DNA of 64,000 nucleotides from Siphlonurus alternatus (GCA_949825025.1 OX463783.1:10327628-10391627), one strand, 5' to 3'. Positions 39,065 through 49,474 are shown, counted from the stretch's first letter. A program made the numbers and translations. Notes: a model not told the origin generated them from the letters alone.

Positions 39065-39455
39065 ACCATGCAATAACCTAGCTGTAACAGGGTTCAACTG
39101 GAGCAAAAGAAATAATGCCCTTTTTTACCGATTTAGTTTTAAAATCGCTATTTAATTAAAGGTGTAACTTACATTTAGCTTTTTTTTTCAGTAATCTGAA
39201 TAAACCTACATACTAAACTATTTTAGATGCTGATGGGTTTTCAGTACTTTAATTTTTACCTTATATTAAGGACTTTTTAGAATTCAGTTTATTAAATGGG
39301 CTAATTATACCTTATTTTCAGTATTTTTAAGAACAAATTAAGTACTGAATAAACAGAGTCAATTATTTAAAGTACAAATATTGTCCTTAAAGTAAGTATA
39401 TCTAAAAGTTTAGAGTGTATCTTTGCTGATTGCACAAATGTCGAAGTTAGTTGTA
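39065..39455. other. AT-rich stretch, nothing recognised
   Basis: No gene or shared repeat is seen. Confidence 0.45.
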
Positions 39456-39461
39456 ATTGTT

Positions 39462-39530
39462 ATTCAATTCAATTCTTTTATTTAACCACTGGTTATACAA
39501 GTACAACATGGGTTACGTCATTTAAAAAAA
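39462..39530 (-). mobile_element. LINE-like 3' end, minus orientation
   Basis: Reverse complement of the 15791-15857 block: TTCAATTCAATTC, 'ttttatttaaccactggttatacaagtacaacatgggttacgtcattt'. The two copies differ at only a few positions. The GAATT-type tail marks the 3' end. Sequence to the right does not match the first copy, so the shared length is only about 70 bp. Confidence 0.6.
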
Positions 39531-40060
39531 AAACAGTTACAACAAGACAATAATACATAAACACAATTAACCAACAATAGCACTTCTTAATAAATTATTA
39601 TTTACATTTAATACTCAAATCTTTCTAGAAGCATTTATAGTAAATATTATTATAGACCAAAGTACTACTAATTTGTTTTGAACGTGATATTTTTCACTCA
39701 TGGATGAAATTTAATATTTTTAATAGAAATAGCGAAAGTGTTTTACGAAAGATAGAATGTGATATCTATTTCTTTCATTATATAACATTTTTCATTCACG
39801 TCCATTGCTTTTTAAGTCCACTTAAGCTAGGGTATGTCCAGGTTCTAAAATAAATAAATTAATAAATTAATTAATGAATTAATTAGTCGATCATTTATTT
39901 TTTATTTTTTTTATTATTTATCCCTCATGAATATATAAAAAAACAAGTCAGAGGTAGAAGACAAGAGACAGTCCAAACAGATTATGATGTGAAAAAGACC
40001 TATTTAACTATATTCTCCACGGTTCCTTTACTTAAAATACTTCTATCACTACTAGGCATA

Positions 40061-40389
40061 AATGGACAATTTGCATGACATTTTTTTATTGCAAAAATGG
40101 ATAGAGGGTGCAAAGTTATGCTACTGTGAATTTTTTCAGATTTTTTTTAGACCGGGAACTATTTTTAAAAAAATTATTGAAAGTCGATTTTATGACGTCA
40201 CGAGGAGTCTGTCCTTAAGAAAAGGATAGGCGCTAAACGCCCGTGACGTCATATTATAAAATTGACTTTAAATAATTTTTTAAAAATAGTTCCCGCTCTC
40301 AAAAAAATCTGAAAAATTCAAAGTATAGCATAATTTGGTACCCTCTATCCATTTCTGCAATAAAAAAATGTCATGCAAATTGTCCATTG
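40061..40389. mobile_element. CRE-bearing foldback MITE, subfamily B, copy 2
   Basis: Outer arms AATGGACAATTTGCATGACA, 'tttttttattgcaaaaatggatagagggt', then the shared inner arm 'gaccgggaactatttttaaaaaaattattgaaagtcgattttatgacgtcacg', a loop with 'ccttaagaaaaggatagg', and the complements. TGACGTCA is at 40193-40200 and 40244-40251. It joins the subfamily A core to the subfamily B ends seen at 8630-8967. Confidence 0.9.
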
Positions 40390-40704
40390 TATTATTATTT
40401 TAATGTATACTTTAGAGGGTTTTTCATCAATTGAGATCACAAATACAGCTTATTGTTAGTGGATAACCTATATATTGATAAAAATTTAACTACATTCTGG
40501 ATACAGTACAAATTATGGCTATAAGTTGTATAATTTTACACAATTCTGCTATTATTAACACATTAAAATCATATAAATTCTTTGACAACAGCCGCAGTAT
40601 AAAATTTACAGAAATAACAACGCTTTATCTTCAGTCAAGTATTAAAAAAATAATACTCAATCTTATATTAAATATCAATGACAATTTTAATTTAATTTTC
40701 ATAT

Positions 40705-40900
40705 AGCTCTCGTAGTTAAAAAAACGCTTAGTTGAAAAACTACGTCTTCAACTCATCTTTTACACGTCTAAACCTAATCTTTTTACCTTAAAAACACATC
40801 TTATTTCTTCCATACTCAAAGTGAGGATGAAATGGAGGCAAATATTTCTGAGGGAATTAGAGTTTGAATAGCGAATAAAAAATAAAATTTAATTCAACTC
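40705..40900 (-). mobile_element. R-family dispersed repeat, internally deleted copy
   Basis: 'ctacgtcttcaactcatcttttacacgtctaaacctaatctttttacc', 'aaaacacatcttatttcttc', 'ctcaaagtgaggatgaaatggaggcaaatatttct', then directly 'gagggaattagagtttgaatagcgaataaa'. The central 'cataaaatg...ttttagag' section is missing. Confidence 0.82.
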
Positions 40901-40904
40901 ATGA

Positions 40905-42810
40905 AAGTACATAAAAGAAAAACGACTAAAGTCACGCGCCGCCTGAGGCGAAGATTCTCACGTGCCGACAGAATAATGATTGAAAGAAAGTTTTTGACCT
41001 TCTGATTTGATGTGATTCAATCAGAAACTCGTCCGACCAAATTACCACCAAACGTCGTACTATGAGTCATTTTGGTGATCAAATCAGTCTTGTTTGCTTG
41101 GAGAACACGTTTTCATGATGTCCTTTTGTGGATAATTGTGATTGAATTTAAAAATAGAAAACTTATAAAGTACATATAACAGCTTAACTAAAAGTATGAT
41201 AAAGCTCATTTTCATGAATAAAAAATAATAAAATCAGCTTAATTATATGTCATAGATAATGGAAATGGGGAGGATGGTATATTAAAGAAGTATGGTTTTT
41301 GACTATTTTTATCAATCTTCAAAACAGTTATCTAATTAACCAGCAGTTTTATATCGATAATCGGTTTAAAGCAACTCGCCAATAAAATGCATTCCTCAAA
41401 TTTTGACATGCTGATGTCACTACGAGACGGCATGGCGGTGATATAGACCGATTTCGAAGTAAACTATCCTCTCCTCTGTACTATCCTTGACTGTATTAAT
41501 TTAGCTCACGCTTTGGCTCATCTCAATTATAAATATAGTAGATTCTTTTTTATAAAAGTAGTAAACGTTTTATGTTTCAGTTTAGCGGGTCAAACTGCAT
41601 GAATGAAATAGTAATTTCCGTTTTGAAATTTTAATTATGCAGTAATTACATTTTTAATTCATTTTACTCTACTATTAATTTTTTTATCATAAGGTGCGAA
41701 TTCATATAAAAGTGACGATGCAATTTTTACGTATATATGGAATTAAAAGTTATTTTATACCCAACTTCATATAGTATCAAGTGTGTCGTGGTAATTCTGA
41801 TGCGAAGCTGTGCAAAACAGACTATCAACTTTGCTGCGTACGAAGTAGCTATAGCCAAAATGAATAACTGCTATACGTAATAGTTATACTTTGGCCACCA
41901 CGCCGCAAAAACTGACATCATTTTTCAGCTTCACGTCATTCGCTATGTTAACAGTTTTTATGATTTCCTTGTTATCCATGTTCTATTTCTAACTGAAAAG
42001 ATTGCAAGATAAAATTTAATAATAATGTATTTACAAGCCCTCTCGCTAGAAACTCTAGCTATATATAAAGTACACGTTGTAATATTGATTTCTGATGCTA
42101 TAGCTCTCAAACTATTAACCTATAATTTGAAACACAATATATCACTTTCAATTTTACCTATAGCAATTGTAACATGATATTCTGCTATTATGTACTTAAA
42201 TTAAACAAGAAAGAGGATATATAATTTACATTGTTTAACCATATTTATAACATTTCATATCAAAGAAAAGAGCAAAAATCGAGGAACAACCAACACAAAT
42301 TTTAAAAATGTTTAAAAGACTTCAAAAATTGTGATGGGTATTTTCCTTGTTCTAAAATTTGTAAAACCCACGCTTATTTCTCTCTATACTCCAGCATATA
42401 TGTGTTTTTCATGCTCCAACAATGTAAATTTATAAAACAAAGAATACAATAATTAATTATTCCAATAACTAAAAATAAATATATGAATTGCTTAGTTTGA
42501 TGTATTTTATTTTTATTTTTTTATTTTAAATCATTTGGCTTATACAGAGACAAACATTGATCAAGTCAAAACTTATTATAATATATAAAACTAAGATTAA
42601 ATTATACATACAATTATATACAAAAACAGGACAAATACATAAACTATCTAATAAATTATTAGTCGTTTAACAATTATCATGTCAAATAAGTTAACTCAAT
42701 ACAATATTTTCTGGTAATTTACTACTAAAAAAAGATTTAACTGAATAATACTCCTTATTAATTAAAATTTTCTTTAACATGTTTTTAAAAGAATTGGGAT
42801 TATATTGTGG
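40905..42810. other. Long stretch, nothing firmly recognised
   Basis: Includes GTCACGCGCCGCCTGAGGCG (about 40931-40950) and short inverted pieces near 41000-41030 (TCTGATTTGATG against 'ttcaatcaga'). It is otherwise AT-rich with no frame worth calling. Confidence 0.4.
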
Positions 42811-42831
42811 GGTCAATTTGCGAAAGAGTTA

Positions 42832-43036
42832 AGGTGGATTTTCATGGACGATTTCCAGCCTGCGACGCGAATAATGCGCACCTGCTGTAACATCCATTGG
42901 TGGCCATATTGGATGAATAAAAGAAAAAGAGCATCGTAATTAACGCGATTACCGGCGAATTCGCCGCCGCATAGGATTTCGCAGCTTTTACGTTAAATCA
43001 CGCCGCGTCGTAGTTGTCGCTCATGAAAATCCACCT
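42832..43036 (+). mobile_element. GC-rich AGGYGGATTC MITE, copy 1
   Basis: AGGTGGATTTTCATGGACGA, 'tttcca.cctgcgacgcgaataatgcgcacctgctgtaacatccattgg', 'gcgattaccggcgaattcgccgccgcatagga', ending 'gctcatgaaaatccacct'. It has terminal inverted repeats and an internal CGAATTCGCCGCC core, and is flanked by TTA on both sides (42829-42831, 43037-43039). It is strikingly GC- and CpG-rich against its surroundings. A 3-bp TTA target fits the TWA preference of PIF/Harbinger elements. Confidence 0.88.
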
Positions 43037-43039
43037 TTA

Positions 43040-43261
43040 AGGCGGATTCAGATGGCGACAAAGGCGACGCGATGCGATTTTGTCACACAAAAGCTGTGAA
43101 ATCCTATGCGGCGAGCGAATTCGCCAGGTTGCGGCAGCGAAATCGCGCTAATTGCGATGCTCTTTTTTTTAATCGCCAAATATGGCCGCCAATGGATGTC
43201 ACAGCAAGTACGCATTATTCGCGTCGCGTCGCATGGTAAAAATCGCCATGTGAATCCGCCT
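43040..43261 (-). mobile_element. GC-rich AGGYGGATTC MITE, copy 2, inverted next to copy 1
   Basis: AGGCGGATTCAGATGGCGAC, 'gatgcgattttgtcacacaaaagctgtgaaatcctatgcggcg', 'tatggccgccaatggatgtcacagcaagtacgcattattcgcgtcgc', ending 'catgtgaatccgcct'. TTA flanks are at 43037-43039 and 43262-43264, so it shares one TTA with copy 1. Its interior is in the opposite orientation. Two roughly 80-codon frames here (both strands) only reflect the GC content. Confidence 0.88.
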
Positions 43262-43508
43262 TTATCCAGAAAGTTACACACGTTCCTCACTAATCGCGGT
43301 TAGCATCAATCTAATTCAATAACACTAAACGTGGTTAGTGTGATGAGAAACCTAGATAACTATCTTCGTGAATCGTGTTCAATATGTTATGTAGTAAGAC
43401 GTTACTTGTTATTTGATTCATTGTTAAATTATCTCAATATTTTTAATTTTTCAATATAACAATTTTGTTTGCAACTTAGCTTTGTTAGACCAAAATTAAC
43501 TATTATAT

Positions 43509-43628
43509 AGGGCGCGATTCACAAAGCAGTTAGCTAGGTTTCTAACCACGTTTAGTTTAACCATACGTTTAACTAGGTTGTTTAGTTAAACGTGGTTAGA
43601 AACCTGGCTAACTGCTTCGTGAATCGCG
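43509..43628. mobile_element. Palindromic foldback, GCGATTCACGAAGC family, intact
   Basis: GGCGCGATTCACAAAGCAGT, 'tagctaggtttctaaccacgtttagtttaaccatacgttt', then the complement to 'ggctaactgcttcgtgaatcgcgctc'. TATAG on the left and TATAT on the right may be a target duplication. It has no cargo. Confidence 0.92.
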
Positions 43629-43639
43629 CTCTATATGTA

Positions 43640-44275
43640 ATCGTAATATTTTACTGTGGGTTACTTTTAATAAATAAAACTTTTATATCAACGTGGATCA
43701 CGTAGATACTTATTTTACTATCAACAATAACGTATAGTGAGTGTCACTCATAGACAAAGAAAATTCTGGAAAGATCAATGACTGTAGAATGGTCAGTGTG
43801 TTTATTAAGCAAGTAAGGATAACATTCATGTTGCCCAGAAGTGTACATGTTAAAAAAGGAGTAATGTCAAGAATAAAAAAGTGGTTTTATGTTTAAAAAA
43901 AATATACGACAGTAACTTGTAAAGTATTTGATTACAATGTAACTTTTAATTACACTCTTTTCGTCAGTGAATAAAATAATGACGTGTGTAATTTCAGAAT
44001 GATAATGAGGAAATGTAACAATGTTGTTAAAAAAAAAATAAAAGAATTTTTGTAATTGTAGGTTTCAGAATATTTTACTAGCAAAAAACATGTCCTGATG
44101 TTAAAATTTGGTACAAAAATAAAATATCATGTAATAAAAATATATTCAATGTATGTATAAATAATTATTACAATGATAATATATATTCTTAAATTTAATT
44201 TGAAAAAAATTATTTATTTGTTTAACATAATGTTTACAAGAAAGTCCTTTCACTATCATATATAATTGAAATATT
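43640..44275. other. AT-rich stretch, nothing recognised
   Basis: No gene or repeat is recognised. Confidence 0.45.
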
Positions 44276-44281
44276 GTCCTG

Positions 44282-44395
44282 TTTGTCACTTTCATTTGAA
44301 GCGAGGAAAAAATTAAGATGTATTTTGAGTTAAAAAGAAATAATTAGACTAAATTTAAGCGTGTTGGGGATGAGTTGAAAATGTGATTTTTTTTT
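44282..44395 (+). mobile_element. R-family dispersed repeat, 3' fragment
   Basis: 'cactttcatttgaagcgaggaaaaaattaagatgtattttgag', 'agactaaatttaagcgtgttggggatgagttgaaaatgtgattttt' matches the second half of plus-oriented R copies (44965-45215). Confidence 0.65.
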
Positions 44396-44964
44396 AATTG
44401 GGGTTCATTTCTCTGCTTTTCAATCTATATATATTATGGTGCCATGGTTGTCTTAATTATACATGCAGATCTCATTAAATTTTATTCAATTAATCATGCT
44501 TTATTTTTCTTCTTTAGTTAAATTCAGATTTATTTTATGTTCAGACAATCATATTTAATGATTTTTTTTATAGAAATCGTTTTATAACTTTCTTCAATTA
44601 TTTTTCTTGTGGGTATTTTGAATAAATAAAACAAATAAAAATACGAATATTATATTAAAATTATTGTTTTTAGTTAAAATATTAAAATAAAATATAATTG
44701 TTAATTGTATACGCATGCGCTCTCAGAGGAATTTGCATCTTTTTAATTACTTGATACACGCACAGTGCGTAAAATCGTAAAATGTAGGCATAAAAAAGTA
44801 AATACTAGTTGATATATTTATATTTTTTGTTCACTTTTTATTTTAAATGCTTAAAATAATTATATTTGAATAGCAAGTAATTTAATAGTATCGTTCTATA
44901 AATATAAAATCATATTCTGGAAATATTAAGGCAGAGCAAACTTCCATAAGGAGCCATAATTAAA

Positions 44965-45218
44965 TGAAATGATAAAATGTAGGAAATAAATTTCATCTTT
45001 CATTCGCTATTAAGCTTTCTCCTCATTTTGCATTATTTTAGAGGGAAAAATACAAGATTATGTCTTCTTTCCTCTTATTGAGCAAAAAATGTTAGAACTA
45101 TTATATTGTCTCCATTTCATCTTCACTTTGATCTAGGCAAAAATAAGATGTGATTTTGAGAAAAGATTAGGCTTAGACATATAAAGGATGAGTTGAAGAT
45201 GTAGTTTTTTTTTTAGTT
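44965..45218 (+). mobile_element. R-family dispersed repeat, near full-length copy
   Basis: 'ggaaataaatttcatctttcattcgctattaagctttctcctc', 'gcattattttagag', 'caagattatgtcttctttcctcttattgagcaaaaaatgttagaac', 'attgtctccatttcatcttcactttgat', 'aataagatgtgattttgagaaaagattaggcttagacatataaaggatgagttgaagatg'. It defines the complete order of the family, about 250 bp. A minus-oriented SINE follows at 45255. Confidence 0.85.
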
Positions 45219-45229
45219 TTTTTAATCAA

Positions 45230-45475
45230 ACCCTAACTGGGTAATTCTAATTACCAATTATTCACTAAGTTTGAAACCCCGAAACTTCCGAAACCCTAAC
45301 TTAGCGTTTCGCGGGCTCTTCCGGAACGGGGGCGGCCACGACCTTGCAATCCATCCCGGCATTTGCCTGCGACTGAAGGAAATGTGGAAACCTCAGCCAG
45401 GATGGACGCTACATCTTTTGTCAATGAACCGGAAGTGCAATGGTCCAAAGCCAGGGGAACCACATGTAATGTAAT
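45230..45475 (-). mobile_element. SINE copy, body and tail, best-preserved central domain
   Basis: Plus strand: 'aaaccctaactgggtaattctaattaccaattattcactaagtttgaaaccccgaaacttcc', GGGGGCGGCCACGACCTTGC, 'aatccatcccggcatttgcctgcgactgaaggaaatgtggaaacctcagccaggatggacgc', 'aatgaaccggaagtgcaatggtcc'. On the minus strand this gives the full body and a tail rich in CCTAA-like repeats. High GC and good match to the consensus suggest a younger copy. The 67-codon plus-strand frame is antisense to it. Confidence 0.85.
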
Positions 45476-45479
45476 TTTT

Positions 45480-46010
45480 AACTTAGGGTAAGTAAGTTCT
45501 ACTTTGCATATTAAGTTAAAAAATTTGGGGATATTTATAATTTTAATAAATCAATGTTAATGTTATTAAATCAATACACATATAAACAAATTAAAAGGGT
45601 CTTGATTTAAATTAAATTAATCATGATAATTTGAAGTCAAGAGACCAATGACGTCACTGTTTACGTCATCACAACGTACTCTCTCATGTAGGTGGGTAAC
45701 GAACTAACGAACATCTGTGTGGCTTGTGAAGTTTAGAGACAAATTGCAGAAATGCCAGGAATTTCGTGATTGTACATCGCTAGAAAGCGCAAACATTACA
45801 CTTGAATAAAGTACACAAAGAGATACAAATGTGAAATTTTATAGCTAGTATCGAAACTATATATATTGCCAAAAATAGATACAGTTATATTAATTTGATA
45901 TTCTTGCAAGAATTATAACTAGAAGTGATGAGAGGCTTTTCTGTCTTTTTTATCTGAAATCTAATGTGTTGTAAAAATATTTGTAATAAAATGTATTTGT
46001 TTAAATAAAT
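45480..46010. other. Unassigned stretch
   Basis: Holds TGACGTCA at 45649-45656 and a nearby TTACGTCATC (45661-45670). It is otherwise AT-rich with no gene seen. Confidence 0.4.
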
Positions 46011-46011
46011 A

Positions 46012-46112
<101 letters not shown>

Positions 46113-46199
46113 TAATAAATATGCCAAAATATATTTCTTTTTTATTCATTTAAACTTTAAGGTTGTACTAGTACGTTGTGTGTTGCATGTTTACGTATC

Positions 46200-46860
46200 A
46201 GAAAACACAAATCGAAACCAACATAAAGATGAACTCAGGGAGGAGATCCCCTAGCCGTGGAGTCACACGGCACAAGCTTACCCCGTGTCCACAATGTCCA
46301 CATTTGTGATTCAAAGTGCATGACAGAGGGCCATAACACATCAAAGTGACACGTAATACGTCGCAATAGCATGACGTCCTCACTACACGGCCACGACAAC
46401 ACACCACGCACCAACACTCGAACACACGGTGATTCAAAACACAGACCACACGACACCGAAGAGCCCAAATTTCCAAACGTAACCTCACGGTCGGCGTGCA
46501 CTGCCGAAACGGTGTCCGGTGTCCGGAACCGAACATGACTCGGCAGCAACAAAAGTTCACCGGGCAAAGACCTCCACCGCCCACGGCCAGCGCAGGGCAA
46601 CGGAAGAGCTCGGAGGCCGAAAAACCCCAAAAATCTAAATAAAAAAATTCACCCCCAGTCCCCCCCCCCCCCCCGGACGTGGATTTTTTATTATTTTCCT
46701 GGTTATGGCGGCCACCCCCAGGAACCCCCAGGAAAAGTTTCGTCGGGTTCCGACGAACCCAGACGCTCTCCCAAAGGAAGTGCGTCCCAGCATAGGAAAA
46801 CGCTGGTTAATTTTGGGGTCCCGAAAGTGATGTTTAATAATAAGGACAAGACAAACATAG
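46200..46860. other. Largest GC-rich island in the window, origin unknown
   Basis: About 660 bp with sharply higher GC and many CpG, A/C-rich on the plus strand. It includes CGGTGTCCGGTGTCCGGAAC, a C-run of about 14 (46661-46675), and two palindromic stretches: CCCCCAGGAACCCCCAGGAA (tandem 10-mer) and TCGTCGGGTTCCGACGAACC. Two overlapping minus-strand frames of 128 and 131 codons exist, but they are Cys/Arg/Val-rich in different frames and show no domain, as expected from GC-rich antisense sequence. Candidates are a promoter/5' exon, an LTR or LINE 5' end, or horizontally acquired DNA. Confidence 0.35.
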
Positions 46861-46917
46861 GTTCAAGTCATAATCAAATCCTGAAATAAAAAATGGACGG
46901 ACAAAACAAACACACAA

Positions 46918-47099
46918 AGGGGGGCATTCACAAAGCACTTTAACCCCAACTTTATAGCCCCAAGTTTTATCCCTGGTACTAAGCATGGTGTTAAACCAGG
47001 GGCTAACCATGTCTAGCTCCTAGTTTAGCACCATGTTTAGTACCACGAATAAAACTTGGGGCTAAAGTTGGGGTTAAAGTGCTTTGTGAATGTCCCCCA
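46918..47099. mobile_element. Palindromic foldback, GGGGCATTCACAAAGC type
   Basis: GGGGGGCATTCACAAAGCAC, 'tttaaccccaactttatagccccaagttttatccctggtactaagcatggtg', then its complement to 'ggggttaaagtgctttgtgaatgtccccc'. Arms are about 80 bp with a loop of about 20 bp. The ends resemble those of the GCGATTCACGAAGC family (G-run, ATTCAC, AAAGC), so it may be a related family. No coding sequence. Confidence 0.92.
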
Positions 47100-47408
47100 T
47101 ATCAATGAAAGATAAAAAAATCACAAAATAGCACTATTGTTAACATGCAATTCAAACAAATCAAGACACAAAGCTGATTATAATGTTAATATATCCTCAG
47201 AGAGTATATTACTTGGAAATGACTTCAAGGAATAAAACTCTCGATTAATTAAGATTTATTTTAACTTAGTTTGGAACAATTTATTGTATTTAATACTTTT
47301 TAAACAAAGTGGGAGGATATAATAAATATTATAATATAAGTTTATTTATAAATAATTTGAAATTTTGTAAAGTAAATGAGACCAGAAACCTCATCTTTCT
47401 GGCTATAA

Positions 47409-47454
47409 TACTTTCACATGGAATACAAAAAAAAAAAAAATGCTAATTTAATTT

Positions 47455-47489
<35 letters not shown>

Positions 47490-47508
47490 TAGACCATGTG
47501 AAAACGCA
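47409..47508. repeat. Inverted repeat with poly(A)/poly(T) arms
   Basis: 'ctttcacatggaatac' followed by A14, a short AT-rich loop, then T-run of about 30 and 'gtagaccatgtgaaaac'. TTTCACATGG...TAC pairs with GTA...CCATGTGAAA, so the A and T runs are the inner arms of a foldback. A Lys-rich minus-strand frame over it is an artefact. Confidence 0.7.
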
Positions 47509-47509
47509 C

Positions 47510-47985
47510 AAAATTAGGAATTACAATTTCATCAAAGTTACCTCTGCTCTGTTTGTGCACGTTATCACAGTATATGGAGAAAAGTGAGATTATTTTTTTC
47601 TTAGTAAATCTCACTGGGTGTTTTCTTAACAGAGCGCGCTGACGTCATACCTCTGTAAGTAGGCTGTGCTGAGGTGGGACCTGCAGTATGAATGTACTGA
47701 TCTACAGACTGGCATATAAGCAAAGTATAGTTGTTTTGTTTTGTTTTTTTTACTTTATATCAATATCAATAGGGTTTAAAAATTTTAAGAATACACCAGT
47801 ACACGTTAGATAAATAGAAAAAATACATCACCAAAGTACAATAAAACCATTTTATTTTTTTTATTTTTCATATTCAGCTGACAGTATATGGACCACCGCA
47901 CTTCCCCACCACCGATAGTGCATGAACTTTTATTTTACCTCCCTTCCTGAGTCTCTTGCAAGGTCGTGGGTAAAGGTCTACCTTT
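47510..47985. other. Unassigned stretch
   Basis: Contains AACAGAGCGCGCTGACGTCA (TGACGTCA at 47640-47647) and CTCTGTAAGTAGG, a splice-donor-like site. No supported exon. Confidence 0.35.
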
Positions 47986-47989
47986 ACCC

Positions 47990-48370
47990 ACCTTGGTCTC
48001 ATGTAAACAGCAAAATCGAGCGTCAAGGTTGAGCGTGGCACAGTGCATTGACCGGTTCTCGTTAGATCACCGATGTTAAGCAACGTTGAGCGTAGTTAGT
48101 ACTTAGATGGGTGACCGTTTCATGTAAAAATCAAGATGCTGCCTCCCTGGGGTAAATTCATGTCGAATTTAATTGAATTTATTGATGTAGTGACTTCGGG
48201 TCTCTGCAATGTGGACCATATCGCTCTCAACCCAGTACAGTGATGCATTTGTGTGTGGTTCCCTATTTTAAGCTTTAGACATCGGTTTGGTCCATTGATA
48301 AAAAGTAGAGGTGTCCGTCCTGACTAAAGGTTTCCACAGTTCCCTCAGTATCACCTCAGCTAATGATGGG
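47990..48370 (+). mobile_element. SINE with 5S rRNA-derived head, best-preserved head
   Basis: 48034-48117 is plainly 5S-like: GTGGCACAGTGCATTGACC, GGTTCTCGTTAGATCACCGA, 'tgttaagcaacgttgagcgtag', TTAGTACTTAGATGGGTGAC. The A box, intermediate element and C box of the 5S internal promoter are all represented. After about 190 bp of linker comes the shared body (48309-48370): 'gtgtccgtcctgactaaaggtttccacagttccctcagtatcacctcagctaatgatggga'. The true 5S 3' strand after box C is absent, so this is a SINE head and not a 5S gene. Confidence 0.9.
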
Positions 48371-48374
48371 ACAC

Positions 48375-48760
48375 GTAACAAGCCGTGGTCACGATCCTTT
48401 CTCTACCTTATCCCTAACCATTATATACCCCGTCGTGAGCTACAAGCTCTTTGCTGTTCCGAGGTGTACAGAACTCACAACACAATTAAGCAGACTCTGT
48501 AGTGAAAATTTACTTTTTTTTTCTTCTTCGTGTTTTTGTTTTTATTTATAAATTCTTGTTAAGTTTTAATTTTAATTCAAAGACTTTGTTAAATTTTCAT
48601 TACATTGCAATTAAAAAGTTTGAGTTAGAGAAACAAATAACTTAAAACAATATATTTAAAAAAAAAGAAGAAGTTCATATATATTATCACACAAGAGTCG
48701 CGAATCATATTATTTACTTCGTTTTAATTAATGACGTAATAAAAATTAAATTAATTTTAT
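48375..48760. other. Unassigned, AT-rich
   Basis: The first 120 bases continue the GC content of the preceding SINE and may be its tail (two overlapping frames of about 62 codons lie here). The rest is AT-rich. Confidence 0.35.
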
Positions 48761-48764
48761 GCTC

Positions 48765-49030
48765 TCTTATAGAAAAAAAGGCATTTTCTAAGTTTACACG
48801 TCTAAATTTCTTCTTTTTACCTCTAAAACACATCTTATTTCCTCTTCGCTCAAAGTGAGGATGAATCGAAGACAATTAATATTTTTAACATTTTATGCTC
48901 AAGAAGAGAAAAAAGACGTAATCTTGTCTTTTCTCCTCCTTTTTCCTCTAAAATGGTGCAAAATAGAAAGGAATTAGACGAGGAGAGAGCTTTATAGCGA
49001 ATAAAAGAAGAAATTTATTTTAACTCGGGA
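48765..49030 (-). mobile_element. R-family dispersed repeat, near full-length copy
   Basis: 'tttacacgtctaaatttcttctttttacctctaaaacacatcttatttcctcttcgctcaaagtgaggatgaatcgaagacaatt', 'aacattttatgctcaagaagag', 'gacgtaatcttgtctttt', 'cctctaaaatggtgcaaaatag', 'gacgaggagagagctttatagcgaataaaagaagaaatttatttt'. Complete in order, minus orientation. Confidence 0.85.
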
Positions 49031-49076
49031 TAAGTTGTTATATACATCAGTACAAGTTTTACACTCAAAACCCTAC

Positions 49077-49471
49077 TTAAGGTAGAGATAACGTCGAACA
49101 GCTGTTCGACGTAATCCCCTTTGATTAACATGTAAACCTTAGCAAATTGACAAAAATTCTGAATTTTTTTTGAGAGGCAGATATTAGTGCCTAAAAGCCA
49201 TAGAAAAAGTTTCAACACAATTTAACGAGCCGATTTTTTAAAATTTAGTTCATAATTTGTCTCTCCATATGGAGAGCCCTATGCTGAAAATTAAAAAAAA
49301 TGAATTAAAAAAAATCGGCTCGTTAAATTGTCTTGAAATTTTTTCTATGGCTTTTAGGCACTAATATCTGCCTCTCAAAAAAAATTCAGAATTTTTGTCA
49401 ATTTGCTAAGGTTTACATGTTAATCAAAGGGGATTACGTCGAACAGCTGTTCGGCGTTATCTCTACCTTAA
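49077..49471. mobile_element. Foldback element, GGTAGAGATAAC family, subtype 2, intact
   Basis: TTAAGGTAGAGATAACGTCG, 'aacagctgttcgacgtaatcccctttgattaacatgtaaaccttagcaaattgacaaaaattctg', 'gaggcagatattagtgcctaaaagccatagaaaaagtttcaa', 'aatttaacgagccgatttttt', then mirror-image complement to 'gttcggcgttatctctaccttaa'. The arms are about 180 bp and nearly perfect. Two open frames of about 67 codons, one on each strand, share most of their sequence because they read the two arms. Confidence 0.94.
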
Positions 49472-49474
49472 AGC

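Larger units (their letters stand above)
42812..43380. mobile_element. Degraded GCGATTCACGAAGC palindrome carrying two nested MITEs
   Basis: The left end 'ggtcaatttgcgaaagagtta' and, after the insertions, 'tccagaaagttacacacg...taaacgtggttag...gagaaacctagataactatcttcgtgaatcgtg' correspond to the 15148-15268 palindrome, much diverged. The insertions begin exactly after TTA (42829-42831) at the CAGTTA/GCC position of the host palindrome. That is the same position used at 55458-55460. Confidence 0.7.

Noticed and set aside
43048..43303. Overlapping frames of 80 and 65 codons on opposite strands
   Set aside because: Both lie in the second GC-rich MITE, where low stop density follows from base composition; the other two MITE copies do not preserve the frames.
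46198..46630. Two minus-strand frames of 128 and 131 codons, the longest in the window
   Set aside because: They overlap in different frames within a GC-rich island where stops are rare, and neither shows a recognisable domain or a plausible composition. I keep the island as a feature but do not call a gene.
48034..48117. A functional 5S rRNA gene
   Set aside because: The sequence ends shortly after box C, lacks the 3' strand that closes the 5S helices and a T-run terminator, and is followed by SINE body sequence.
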